Source: Rotaria sordida
Taxonomy: Eukaryota > Rotifera > Eurotatoria > Philodinida > Philodinidae
Assembly: GCA_905250125.1 (NCBI GenBank)
Contig: CAJNOL010000061.1
Span: 1 to 64,000 of the forward strand
Length of the DNA: 64,000 bases
Reading direction: 5' to 3'
In this document: positions 1 to 10,514 of the stretch, piece by piece
Position numbering within the stretch: position 1 is the first letter of the stretch
How the letters are laid out: every line of letters starts with the position of its first letter
Position numbers and translations under genes: made by a program
Notes under the pieces: model-generated
What the model was told of the DNA's origin: nothing
Databases searched by the model: none
Seen by the model: the letters and a program-made list of their open reading frames with translations, nothing else

Positions 1-171
1 ATATTTAGTACTTTAAGAAAATAAAGCTTTATCATTAATGATAGAAATTTTTTTATTAAAGAATGTTTTCCTGAAAATTAGTTCTAGGTTGCGATCGATA
101 AATTTAAATTTTAATATTCCGTTTTTCATTTGTTTTGTAATATCGAATGTGAGTATTTTCTTATATTTTAG

Positions 172-3100
172 GCACACTTTTTCAGACTGAAACATGGGAT
201 CTATGTTTGAGACGATGTATGTTTATTAATAATCAATCTTTTGTTGTTTTTTTTAATATGATTCAATTTATATTTTTAGGGCTAAAATTAGGAAAAGATT
301 TTTATGATGCACGAAAAGATAAATTTAATATATCAAAAGTACCTGATATATATGATTCAATAAAATATGAGTTACTTCATAATAAAGATGTTCTTCAATT
401 TCTATATGCTGAAGATTTATATGTATGTTCAAAAGCATTAGCTGATATTGTTGTACCTCAAGTAAGAGATATTCAATATTTAAAACTTCCATGTTTTATA
501 AATAAATATATTTCAGGAATATGGTGTGACAATTGAAGAAAAACTAAGCATAGCTCGTGGCATTATTACACCATTACTTCGAAAAATTCGAGCTGGTAAG
601 TACAAATCTTCAAATTATTCTTAAATTTTTGTCAAAAGAATTCATATTCATGATAGATAGACAATCGAAACAAATCTTTGATGTTAAAAAATTCTTTTTC
701 TATTTATAGATCTTCAATGTAATTTAACCGGTGTTATTACTCATGATGAACATGTGAATAAATTAGATCCAATGTAAGAAATTAAGTTTAACTAATTGAA
801 AAACTAGTAAATCAAATATATAACTAAATAATAATTTAAAAAAAAAAAGAAACTCCATTAAAATTATCATATCATAGATATTTGAATCAAGCCTATTCAG
901 ATCTAATCAGGTATTATTTAGTCAATATCACATTCTTTTCCTTAGCACTTTAGATTTTTATTCTTCTTTTTATCATGAACCATGAAAAATGAATGTATTC
1001 GTATTTAAAGACAAAAAAATATAAATCCTAACGAAATTTATATTATCGATCGCATGAAAATGTGTGCAGTACAATATTTGATATATATTTATTTTATTTT
1101 TCTATTATTAAATAAATCTATAAAAGTTTGTTTTGTTTTTACTTATTATAGTTATTCAAGTGGTATTCAAACACCTGGTCGACATGTTCGTACACGATTA
1201 TATTTTACTAGTGAATCACATGTTCATTCACTTCTTACAGTTATTCGTTATGGTGGTTTATTAGATGTAAAGAATATTTTATTTTATATATATTTTAATA
1301 ATAAATTATTTATATCTTATTTTTAGGTATCAAATGATGAACAATGGAAACGTTCAATGGAACATTTAGATACTGTTTCAGAATTAAATTATTTAACACA
1401 AATTGTTATTATGTTATATGAAGATTCAAGTGAAGAAGAAGATTCTGAAAGACGTTTTCATGTTGAATTACATTTTTCACCTGGAGCTTATGGATGTTTT
1501 GATGTATTACCAGAAGTAAATTAATTTTAAATAACATTAATTATTTGATTGGAAAAAAATCTTTTCTTTAGATCGATTCAGTTTCTCCAAATATTAATTC
1601 TATTCGTACTGTTTTACCTAAAAGTAATCGACAAGCAGCTCATAGTCCACCTAGACATCGAATTGAAATGTTAAGATCGGTTTCACCACCAACAACAGTA
1701 GAATCAAGTATGTCATCATCATTAACACAACATCCATTAAACACAACAATAACATCATTAGCAGCAGACCAACTAGTTCCAGAATCGCCTTTAATTACTG
1801 ATGATAATACTAAAAAATCAATACAATCAGAAAAATTACGTCAAAAAGTTGTTAAACAACGATCATTTTCGTCAAAAACAATTTATCGCAGTAATAGTGC
1901 AATGATACCAAGTCGATCACCAGAACAAACTAATTCTGCTCAACTTAATTCCAATACAACTCAAGGTATGTTTTATCGATATTTTTCTTTCTTTAATCGA
2001 TAGCAAAATTAACATGATATTTTCTTTTATAGGTTCTAATAATTCTAATAACAAATCTGTTTCAAAACCTAGATCTTTTGAAGATGATGAATCAGATTTA
2101 GAGCGTAAGTTTATCTAATTATATTACTTTATTTCTATTATTATATGGTATATGTATTTTTATTATCTTCAAAAAGGAAAAATTTTCTATCGTCGTCTCT
2201 TAGGTGGGAGACAATTGAGATAGTCATGTATTTGACTGCTCATTTTTTACCTCTTCTAGTGTTTTCTAGAGCATAACATATTTGCTAATTATGGGTTTGT
2301 TGCTTAATATTTATTGTTCTAGACATAACATCACATCAGACAGAATCACTTGCTTCATTCTCTATGAAACTTTACTGAAAATCAAGTCTAATATCTGGTT
2401 TTCATTCAACAAGAGTACGATCGATTTTGTTACCTAGTCCGAATATTTTGCGTCGAAATTCGGCTGCAATATTAGTACACATTCATGAGAGTATAGAGAT
2501 TAAGGGTACCCTCCCCCCCCCCTCTTTTTGACACTTTCTGGTTCTCGAAGACGGTACAACCGATCAAGCTCAAATTTTCAGCACAGATAGAGCACTAAAA
2601 ATAACGAGATACATGTTCGAGGAAAAAAAATTGGATTAAGTTTATGTGGGGTTTTCTAGAAAACTTCCGTTTTCCAGAGGTCTTCATCCTGACACATTAC
2701 GACCCCCCTTTAACTTTGTCTGATCGAGCTGAAATTTTTACCACTAATACTTGAGAGTATTCTCCAGAGGTAAAATCGAGCGTTTTCATTTTTGACATTC
2801 CTATCAGGAGTTATAGGGGTCTGAAAGTCAAGATCCAAGTGTCGGTTCGAGATCTTGACGTATTTCTCTTATAAAAAAAAAAGAAAGTGAGATTTTTGAA
2901 AAAGCTTAAATCTACCTCTGAGGAACAGTCTCGAGTATCTATAAAAAAAATTTCAGCTCGATCGGACAAATTTTGAGGGGGGTCGTAATGTGTCAGGATG
3001 AAGACCTCTGGAAAACTGGAGTTTTCTAGAAAACCCCACATAAACTTAACCCAATTTTTTTTCCCTCGAACATGTATCTCGTTATTTTTAGTGCTCTATC

Positions 3101-5061
3101 TGTGCTGAAAATTTGAGCTTGATCGGTTGTACCGTCTTCGAGAACCAGAAAGTGTCAAAAAAGAGGGGGGGGGTACCCTTAAGTTGTGTTATTCACCTAG
3201 TTTTTATACTGATATTATTGTACATATATATCTATGCGTTTGACAACTTATACACACACATATATATATATTTATATTAATCACTTAAATTAATGATTAT
3301 TTTGTGCTCATATATGGAAACATTGCTTATTATCTTTACTATACACATTTTATTGATTATAATATAAAATATATTGTATTCAATATAGTATTATTTTTTT
3401 TTTATTAATATTTTAGAATCGACATTATCCCATAATTATTACAATACAATTCATGGTGCTTCAGCTAACAAATATAGTTGTATGTTATTTTTTGTTTGCT
3501 TATATAAAATTCCATATATTTGTTGATGTTGCTCTAGCTAATTATGTTCCAGTAACAAGTATTTTTAGTACAAAAGTAATTACTGGTGCAATATCGACAC
3601 CCGATCTTAATAGATTACTTGAACGTAAACGAACTGGATGTATGTATACTATGAATTTACTGATGGATGTTTTGTAAATAGCTTATTTTGAATGCAGAAA
3701 GATCTCAAGAAATATTTCAGTAATATAATGAATTTGAAATCTTATTAGAATCTATGAGTATAATTAATAACAAAGAAAACAAAAAATGAGATGTGTGTCA
3801 TAAATTTATGAGAAAGACGAAAAAGGAAATACATGTCGAATAAATATTGATGATTTTAGTCTCTATGATTGTTTATTTTCATTAGACTTGTATAGCAACC
3901 GATAATAAAAGATTTAAATATCAATGAGTTTCGAAAAGACATTACAAATGTAAGTTATTAATATATCTTCATGATAATTTTCATACTCAGTCCTTGAACA
4001 ATATTCTTTTTTGTTTTTAAACTTTTATTCTTGATAAGAAATTTATGTTATCTTCTTCTTACTTATCAGGAATTATTTCTGATGTAATATGATAATTACT
4101 TGAATCTCGGATGATGCCGATTAACAAAATTTTCTTGTATCATGATTATATTTAATCAGATTTTACGTTACATGTCGATCGAACAATGTTTAAGAAAAAA
4201 GTAATTTCTGACAGTCATTGAAATATCTTATTGATGAATGTTAACATCAGAGATGTGCAAGGTTACCCGAACCTACCTCCTTCCAACGTAGAGTATCGGT
4301 TAGAAAATTTTTCTCAGTTAAGATACAAAAAAAAAACTTATCCTGTGCATCTCTAGTTAACACTTCTACTTCATTGTTCGATATTCAATGATGTTTTCGT
4401 CATATTAAATATCACTCAGTATCGAATAGAGCTTGTCCGGATCCAGGAATTTTTAGATTCGATGTTGTTTAGTAACGGATGTTATGTCATAAAAAAAAAC
4501 AAGAAATACATACTCTCTAACATGAATATGAAAGTTTAACTTCATCAATAGTTTAGTACTCACACTATTCATATTTAATTAATTATTCATAGAAAAAAAA
4601 ATACCATCAAAATTTTGATGTAAATTCAAAATGAAACGATTTATTTTAGTGATATGTTCAGAAACTGCTGTTGTTGCTCCATTAGAAACATTAAATACAA
4701 ATTTAAATTATAAAATTCTCGATGATTTTATTGGTAAAATTACTGATTCAACAACAAAATATTTGATACCTAATTCACTTAATAATGATAATAACACAAT
4801 TAAAAATGTACATAACAATAAATCTAGTTCATCACCAAAGCATATTCCATATGGTTAGTTATCTATTTTTAATACGTCATCTAATGATTTTTATTTATAT
4901 TTTTAGTATCAACAAATCGATTTAGTGTTCAATCTGTTGATAATAATAATAATACATCTGGAAATGATAAAAAATTACGTGTTAACTTTGATAAAATGAC
5001 ACACCATTCAATAAATACAATAACAGAACTTCCTGAAAAAACATTAGATGAAGAACGATAA
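172..5061 (+). CDS. PPIP5K: Diphosphoinositol pentakisphosphate kinase (PPIP5K/VIP1), 3' part, 12 visible exons
   Basis: PPIP5K enzymes make and turn over inositol pyrophosphates in the cytosol; an N-terminal ATP-grasp kinase is followed by a histidine-acid-phosphatase-like domain. Only the phosphatase-like domain and tail lie here; the kinase half must be left of the window. Exons that join in frame: 172-216, 280-461, 517-595, 710-773, 1152-1266, 1327-1515, 1572-1965, 2033-2104, 3417-3479, 3538-3639, 4650-4853, 4907-5061 (stop TAA). Family signatures seen: [69 protein letters not shown] and [11 protein letters not shown], then a Ser/Thr-rich tail with [12 protein letters not shown] and RFSVQSV, matching the vertebrate C-terminal region. 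Two introns are large (2105-3416 and 3640-4649) and carry transposon remnants; the rest are small. Identification is secure; the exact borders of the tail exons are by eye. Confidence 0.93.
2500..3182. mobile_element. Foldback element with TTAA ends inside a PPIP5K intron
   Basis: The two halves are near-perfect inverted repeats. The outer arms start TTAAGGGTACCC at 2500 and end GGGTACCCTTAA at 3182, and about 200 bp of each arm pair with few mismatches; the inner parts also pair, less well. There is no coding capacity (the 76-codon frame inside is arm sequence). Both ends coincide with TTAA, the target duplicated by piggyBac-type transposons, so a non-autonomous piggyBac-like MITE is the likeliest reading; this is inference because no transposase is present. 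Confidence 0.75.
4247..4355. mobile_element. Short hAT-like MITE with GTTAACA target duplication
   Basis: A 109-bp segment lies between direct repeats GTTAACA at 4240-4246 and 4356-4362. Its ends are inverted: CAGAGATGTGCA at the left and TGTGCATCTCT at the right. A 7-8-bp target duplication with CAGAG-type ends fits non-autonomous hAT elements. It sits in the intron 3640-4649 of PPIP5K. Confidence 0.65.
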
Positions 5062-6220
5062 AACTTCGCCACATATCGAGTATGGCAAAAATTTTACGAC
5101 ATTTTTTGTTTTGCATATAACTCTCTTAAATGTTGATCGTTTTTTTTTTCAAAAGATGCGCTATTCAATGTTCTACTCGGATCATAAGACTAGATTTTTA
5201 TAACTATTTTAATAGACTACTAATACTGAACATGTGTATCATCATGTTATTTCCCACAATAAAAACTCAGAAAAGATCATTTTTAATCAAATCAATATTA
5301 GATAAAATGGACTGTCTCAGACACTATAAAAAATCTATACCTTCTACGAGCTCAGTACTCATTTCTCCTCAATGTATTTTTCTCATATTCGATTGAAGTC
5401 AAGTTCTTATTGTAATTATTATTTTGTTAATCTTAATTTTTTGTTTTGTTATTTTTTTCAATAGTCAAGAAAGTTTAATCTAGAAATTTGTACACTGATC
5501 TCACTGTTTTGAGACGATATATATTTGAGGGTAAAATAGTGAAAAATGTTTTAATTTAGAACACAGTATCTAGATAAATTGACACAGATGTTTATTTTCA
5601 TTTGTATTTGAGATGTAGATGAGTAATAATCCTATGCATTGTAGGTCATACTAAGTCTACAATTGATTCCAAATATTTACACCCAAAAAAAGATCTGAGT
5701 AGAATATCCAATGATGTATCTTTTGAAAAAAAGAACGAGCAAAATTTAACAAAATTACTTACAAAACAAGAGATGTTGTAAAACTTTTGCTACACTCAGT
5801 ATATACATGAACATTATTTATTTTGCATTGATCTTCAAACTATAGTTTTGATTACAATCTCTTTTATTGATTATTTCCTTATTTTATTGGTGATATTGTC
5901 ATATTTATTCATTTTCTTTTTATATTTTGCATATATTGACTAGACAATATATATATATTTTTTTTCTATTTAATAAATAGAACAAGACAAAAAAGAAACT
6001 TATTCTGTTTTCATATTTGTAGTCTTACTGTATTTGCACGTTGTTCTCTTTCCTTTTTTTAAAATGAGTAACTATTAAAGTTATTTTTGGTTGCCTGAAT
6101 GTAATACTCTTCGCCGAAAAGCATTTCAGCAAAAGACTCACGAGACGTTTCAGACTGTTAAAAGCCGTTTAATTCTTATAAAGATATTTTCGACGAAGTA
6201 CTTTTCGATGAAGAGCATAT

Positions 6221-6400
6221 AGGTCGAGACGAACGGCTAGAGAACGCGTTCGGAACAAGTAGTTCGGCCCGCGTTTTTCGTGCGTTCCGAATGCGTTCGG
6301 TATGACGTTCGGAACGGGTGAACGCTATCGAACGCGGTCCGCACGTGTTTCCATACGTTCTTCCGTTCAGAACGCGTTCTTTAACCGTTCGTCTCGACCT
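6221..6400. repeat. GC-rich palindrome with iterated GAACG/CGTTC motif
   Basis: Arms at 6221-6256 and 6365-6400 begin AGGTCGAGACGAACGG and pair over 36 bp with about four mismatches. The interior is filled with repeated GAACG/CGTTC words, including GAACGCGTTC near both ends. It is far richer in G+C and CpG than its surroundings. No target duplication is evident. Confidence 0.7.
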
Positions 6401-6635
6401 GGATACATACCGATTGCCTCTATACAGAATAATTACTTTTACGGTTTTTACCAACATACTGATGCAGTAGGTTGCCATTTGATATCAGCAATTTGAAATA
6501 AAAAAATACATAGATTATAATCAAAAATCAACAGATGGCATCATTTAATTTTGTCCGATATCAACTTAATGACGAAAGTATACTTTATTGCATATGCACA
6601 CTCAAAGAAACCATGACAAAGTCACAAATGAGTCA

Positions 6636-6729
6636 TATCACCCCGAAAACGTTTTGAACGTTTTGTTGTCAGTGAATAAAATGTTATCTATTGACAACAT
6701 ACCCTTCAAAATCCTTCCGGGGCGATATA
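6636..6729. repeat. Imperfect hairpin upstream of MESH1
   Basis: About 94 bp folds on itself: CACCCCG near 6640 pairs with CGGGGCG near 6720, GTTGTCA pairs with TGACAAC, and the tip is an AT-rich loop. It ends about 95 bp before the MESH1 start codon. It could be a MITE remnant or a structured promoter or 5'-leader element; the sequence does not decide. Confidence 0.55.
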
Positions 6730-6824
6730 TATAGAATAAGAAAAAATAACTTATTCCGTTTACTTTACAATCTTCTTTTGTTTAATGTAATATCAGAAGA
6801 CGATTGAATATTCTTTGAATAGAT

Positions 6825-7881
6825 ATGGAAAAATTTATGCATGCACTTCAATTCGCTGCTTATAAACATCGATTTCAAAAACGAAAAGATCTAGATGGAA
6901 CACCTTATATAAATCATCCAATAGGTGTCGCATATATTTTAAGTAATGAAGCTGGTATTAAAGATTTTGATTTACTTGCTGTAAGTATTTTTAAACAAAG
7001 ACATGTTTCGAAGACATAATTGTATCTTTCAGGCTGCGCTTTTGCATGATACTATTGAAGACACGGAAACAACGTTAGGTGAACTTGAACAAGAATTTGG
7101 ACCTCGTATTGCTGGTATTTATTTATTCTTTTTTCTTGCAGGAATATTTAATGAATAGTCTATAGTAATAAGAATTTGATAATTCGATCAGACAAGATAT
7201 TTTTCATTGGAGAAGTAATATTTAGTTAATATAAGAAATTCCTTTTGAGAACATCATCAATTAATGTAAGAATGTCGTGTGATAAAATAGAAAAAATGAT
7301 ATTTGAAGTATTTTTCTTTCTCATAGATGACTCTTATGTCGTAAGAGGTATCATATCGATGATATTTTCATAGTATAATGCAACTATTATAGTTATTTGC
7401 CGAATATTTCATTTTTTTTTAATTACAAATATCATAGCATTTTTCCAGAAGAAATTGATACTTAATTCGAAAGAGGATACATTCTTCAGTGTAATATTTT
7501 TTAACCAATTTTCTATTAGATAGGTACTTTTTTTTTAATTTACTATAAATTGTATTTATTACATATAATTGAACTCTATATATAATAGGTATCGTAGCTG
7601 AATTAACAGATGACAAAAATTTACCAAAAGCTGAACGTAAACGTTTACAAATTGTTAATGCTGGTCAATTAACTTCGGATGCTATTGTTGTTCGTCTTGC
7701 TGATAAAATATATAATTTACGTGATTTAAATCGTAGTACACCTGTTGGTTGGTCCGAAGAACGTGTTGAAGAATATTTTCAATGGTCATCAAAAGTAGCA
7801 CGTCAATTATTTGGACATAATGTTCAATTGGATACGATTTTAAAGGATTTGTTTCTTCAACGAAATATTCGATTTGACTAA
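6825..7881 (+). CDS. HDDC3: MESH1/HDDC3: (p)ppGpp and NADPH pyrophosphohydrolase
   Basis: MESH1 is the animal homologue of bacterial SpoT hydrolase. It is a Mn-dependent HD-domain enzyme that removes the 3' pyrophosphate of (p)ppGpp in vitro and acts as a cytosolic NADPH phosphatase. Exons 6825-6980, 7033-7114 and 7589-7881 join in frame to give 176 residues, close to the 179 of the human protein. Seen: GTPYINHP with metal ligand His31, ALLHDTIEDTETT with the His57-Asp58 pair and Glu61-Asp62, ELTDDKNLPKAERKRLQ, RLADKIYNLRDLNR with Asp118, and GWSEERVEEYFQW. All expected catalytic and metal residues are present, so it should be active. The ATG at 6825 opens directly onto the conserved N-terminus. 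The second intron (7115-7588) is AT-rich and featureless. Confidence 0.96.
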
Positions 7882-10514
7882 GAGAATTATTTTTTTTTGT
7901 TGTCAATAAATTTTATCATATGCTTTACTAGAAATAAAAAAGTTTACTAACCAGGAAAGCAGCTCTAACTGATACCAGTAGTTTGAGCTCATATTGAGCT
8001 GACAAGAAGATCTCAGTAAGACTAGAAAAATTCTAAAAAGATTCATCTCCACCGACCTTTGAAGCCGAGTTAATATCGATATATATATAGATCGAATGAC
8101 CTATACAGAATATCCTAAACATTTATCTTTATTTGATATATTTATGTCGATAAGTTGAAAATTACAATTTATGACACTTTATAAATAATCATTCGTTAAT
8201 CACACATTATAAATTGACAAACTATGCATACATAAATATGAAAAGGTTTGTACTTAAAATAAAAAGTTAGATCAATAACAGCTGTATACATATATTTTTA
8301 TATTTTAAATAATCTAACATTAATTTATCAAGTTTTATATTATATAATAGATAATTGAAAATATAAACTTTTTTTCAAAAGAAATGAAAAAATAGTTTTT
8401 ATTACGATTTTATTTTAGTTTATCAGATTAATAGTTCTTTCTCTTTGCATATTACCGTTGTTATAAAGAAGAAGAAGAACGGACCTGAGTTTGTTATTAA
8501 AAATAAATAATTTCAGTTTGTCCTTCGTCTTTTGGTTCTTCATATTTTCATCCAGTTCTTCATTTTGTACTATATGAAGTCATGTATTTATTTGTTTTCT
8601 TTTACGAATCCGTAATATTCATATTCTCTTGCTGAGTCAAATGCAGAAAGAAACAAAGACTTTCACTGATTATAGGTGATACAAAACTATGATGAGCAAC
8701 ATATATGATAACATAAACAAAATAGGTTAAACCACAAAGTTTTCTTTTTGAATAGTCTTATATGATTTACTTGATTCTTTGTTGTATTCAAATCAATTTC
8801 AGTTAACTGTCTTTAATAGATATGAAGTTGTTTAGTATCATAAATATTATATCTAGTGGTCACCAGTCGTCAATAGTAGCCATGATAATATTAGTTTAGT
8901 CAAGGACGTGACTATGTGAGATGTGTACCTTCCCCTTGTACTTTTAGCAAATTTTTTTATATTTTCCACCTAACATCGTATCTTTTACATGAAAAAAGAA
9001 AGTTCAACATCCCGCCTCACTTTTAAAAAACTGTATATGCATCTTTGCAGCTTTCAAAAAATTTCATTGTATTTCCGTTTTTCCTCTTAGCGACATATCT
9101 GAGTTTAGTTGTCTTTATAATTGAAAAATTTCGATGAGAAAAGAAACAAATCATTAGTAACTTATTACAGATATTTACTCATTGATATCGATATGTATAT
9201 ATTAAAATAGATGTTCTACTTTTTTTTTTCTAAATTTGTTTCCATTGAAAAAAGAAGATCATGAGATTATGTATTTTTTTTTCATTGTCATTATCAGCAT
9301 CTCTATTTTTTATGTTTTATTATCTTATCTGTGAATATATGAATGATGAAGGACAGCTCTTCAGTTGACTTAAATACAACCTGAGTGAAAAAGATATAAG
9401 ACAGATATCAGTGAAGCTTGTAAGTAATATTAGCATGTTCAATTCTGATTTATTTTCGTTACATATATAACTATATGTCGTATTTTTTCAATTTATATTT
9501 TCTTTACATAGTGAGTTAATTATTAGATAGGCGATAATGATCTGCTTTTGTATATAAAAAAGATAAGATGGATGATATATCCACTATGTATGTATATGAT
9601 GCAATAAAAAAAATTCAATTTGATTAAAATATATCTGCTTATTGTTATTATATATTTTGATATGTATAATGGAAAAAAGATTATTTCCTATTTTCTTTCA
9701 CGGCATAACTTGTATACTTTCAAACTGAAAAAAAAAGGATCAAACATTTCATTATTCTTCAATCTTAAAAAGTAAAGATATGTAAAGATGTTATTTCTTC
9801 TGTCTCTCTCTCTCTCTCTTTCTTATTTAATATATGATCTTGAATATGTGTATGTGTATGTGTATGTGTAGTGCTTATCAAGTTCGTTTGCTTTCTAGAT
9901 AGGCAACGAGAAAAGAAAAAAAGACTTCATGGTTAAAAAACTATTCAAAAAGGAACAAAGAAAGACATAGTATTTCGTTGTCTGTTGTAGCTATATCACG
10001 AGGAAAAATGCGAAAATTTGCTTCTTCAGCGTACTCCAAGAGTAAGTCAAGGCTATCGTTTGAAACTTTTGAGCTATTTTAAATTTACTATGAGAGGATG
10101 TCACGAGCATATTCATTGAAGTTCATTATATATAAGTCTGTCCAGCAATAAAACCCAAATACTTCATCATACTTGAAGATTAATGAAGTACGATGAAGTA
10201 TTTGAACTTTATTGCTAAGACAGACTCATATAAAATGAACTTCAACTAATATACTTATAACACACTTTGATAGTAGATTTGAAATATCTAAAAAGTTCTA
10301 GAGAATAGCTTTGAAATATCCTTGGAATACGCTAAAATACAGAATTTTGGTTTTTTTCTTTTCTCGAGCTATACGAATAGACTATTGATAGAGAAATATT
10401 CCATGAATATGTATTTGTAAGGAAAATCTATATTTTCATCTAATCTTTTAAATAGTTTAGTTTCTAGATACTAATATTTGAATTTAATTAAAAAGTAAAT
10501 TGATCAGCATTATC
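7882..10514. other. Intergenic spacer MESH1 to PDZ gene
   Basis: There is an AATAAA-type signal just after MESH1 (about 7904) and then 2.5 kb of AT-rich DNA without a convincing gene. It contains a short (TATGTG)n microsatellite at about 9847-9870, a CT-run near 9800 and the palindrome at 10116-10245. No RNA gene was recognised. Confidence 0.6.
10116..10245. repeat. 130-bp palindrome (probable MITE)
   Basis: The left arm starts TTGAAGTTCATT and the right arm ends AATGAACTTCAA. The arms continue through TAAGTCTGTCC / AGACAGACTCA and AAATACTTCATC / GATGAAGTATTT to a short loop near 10180. The pairing covers about 60 bp per side. It has no coding content, and no clear target duplication was seen. 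Confidence 0.7.

Larger units (their letters stand above)
5062..6824. other. Intergenic spacer PPIP5K to MESH1
   Basis: This spacer holds the 3' flank of PPIP5K, including an AATAAA-like signal near 5257, and a long AT-rich stretch with no convincing reading frame. It also holds the two palindromes listed separately at 6221-6400 and 6636-6729. Short open frames at 5130-5396 and 6176-6496 have no recognisable content; the latter merely read through the palindrome. Confidence 0.6.

Noticed and set aside
2811-3041. 76-codon minus-strand open frame
   Set aside because: It reads through the arms of the TTAA-ended foldback and has no independent coding evidence.
6176-6496. Overlapping open frames on both strands with Arg-rich products
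   Set aside because: They are by-products of the GAACG-rich palindrome; there is no conserved content and no host-like codon use.
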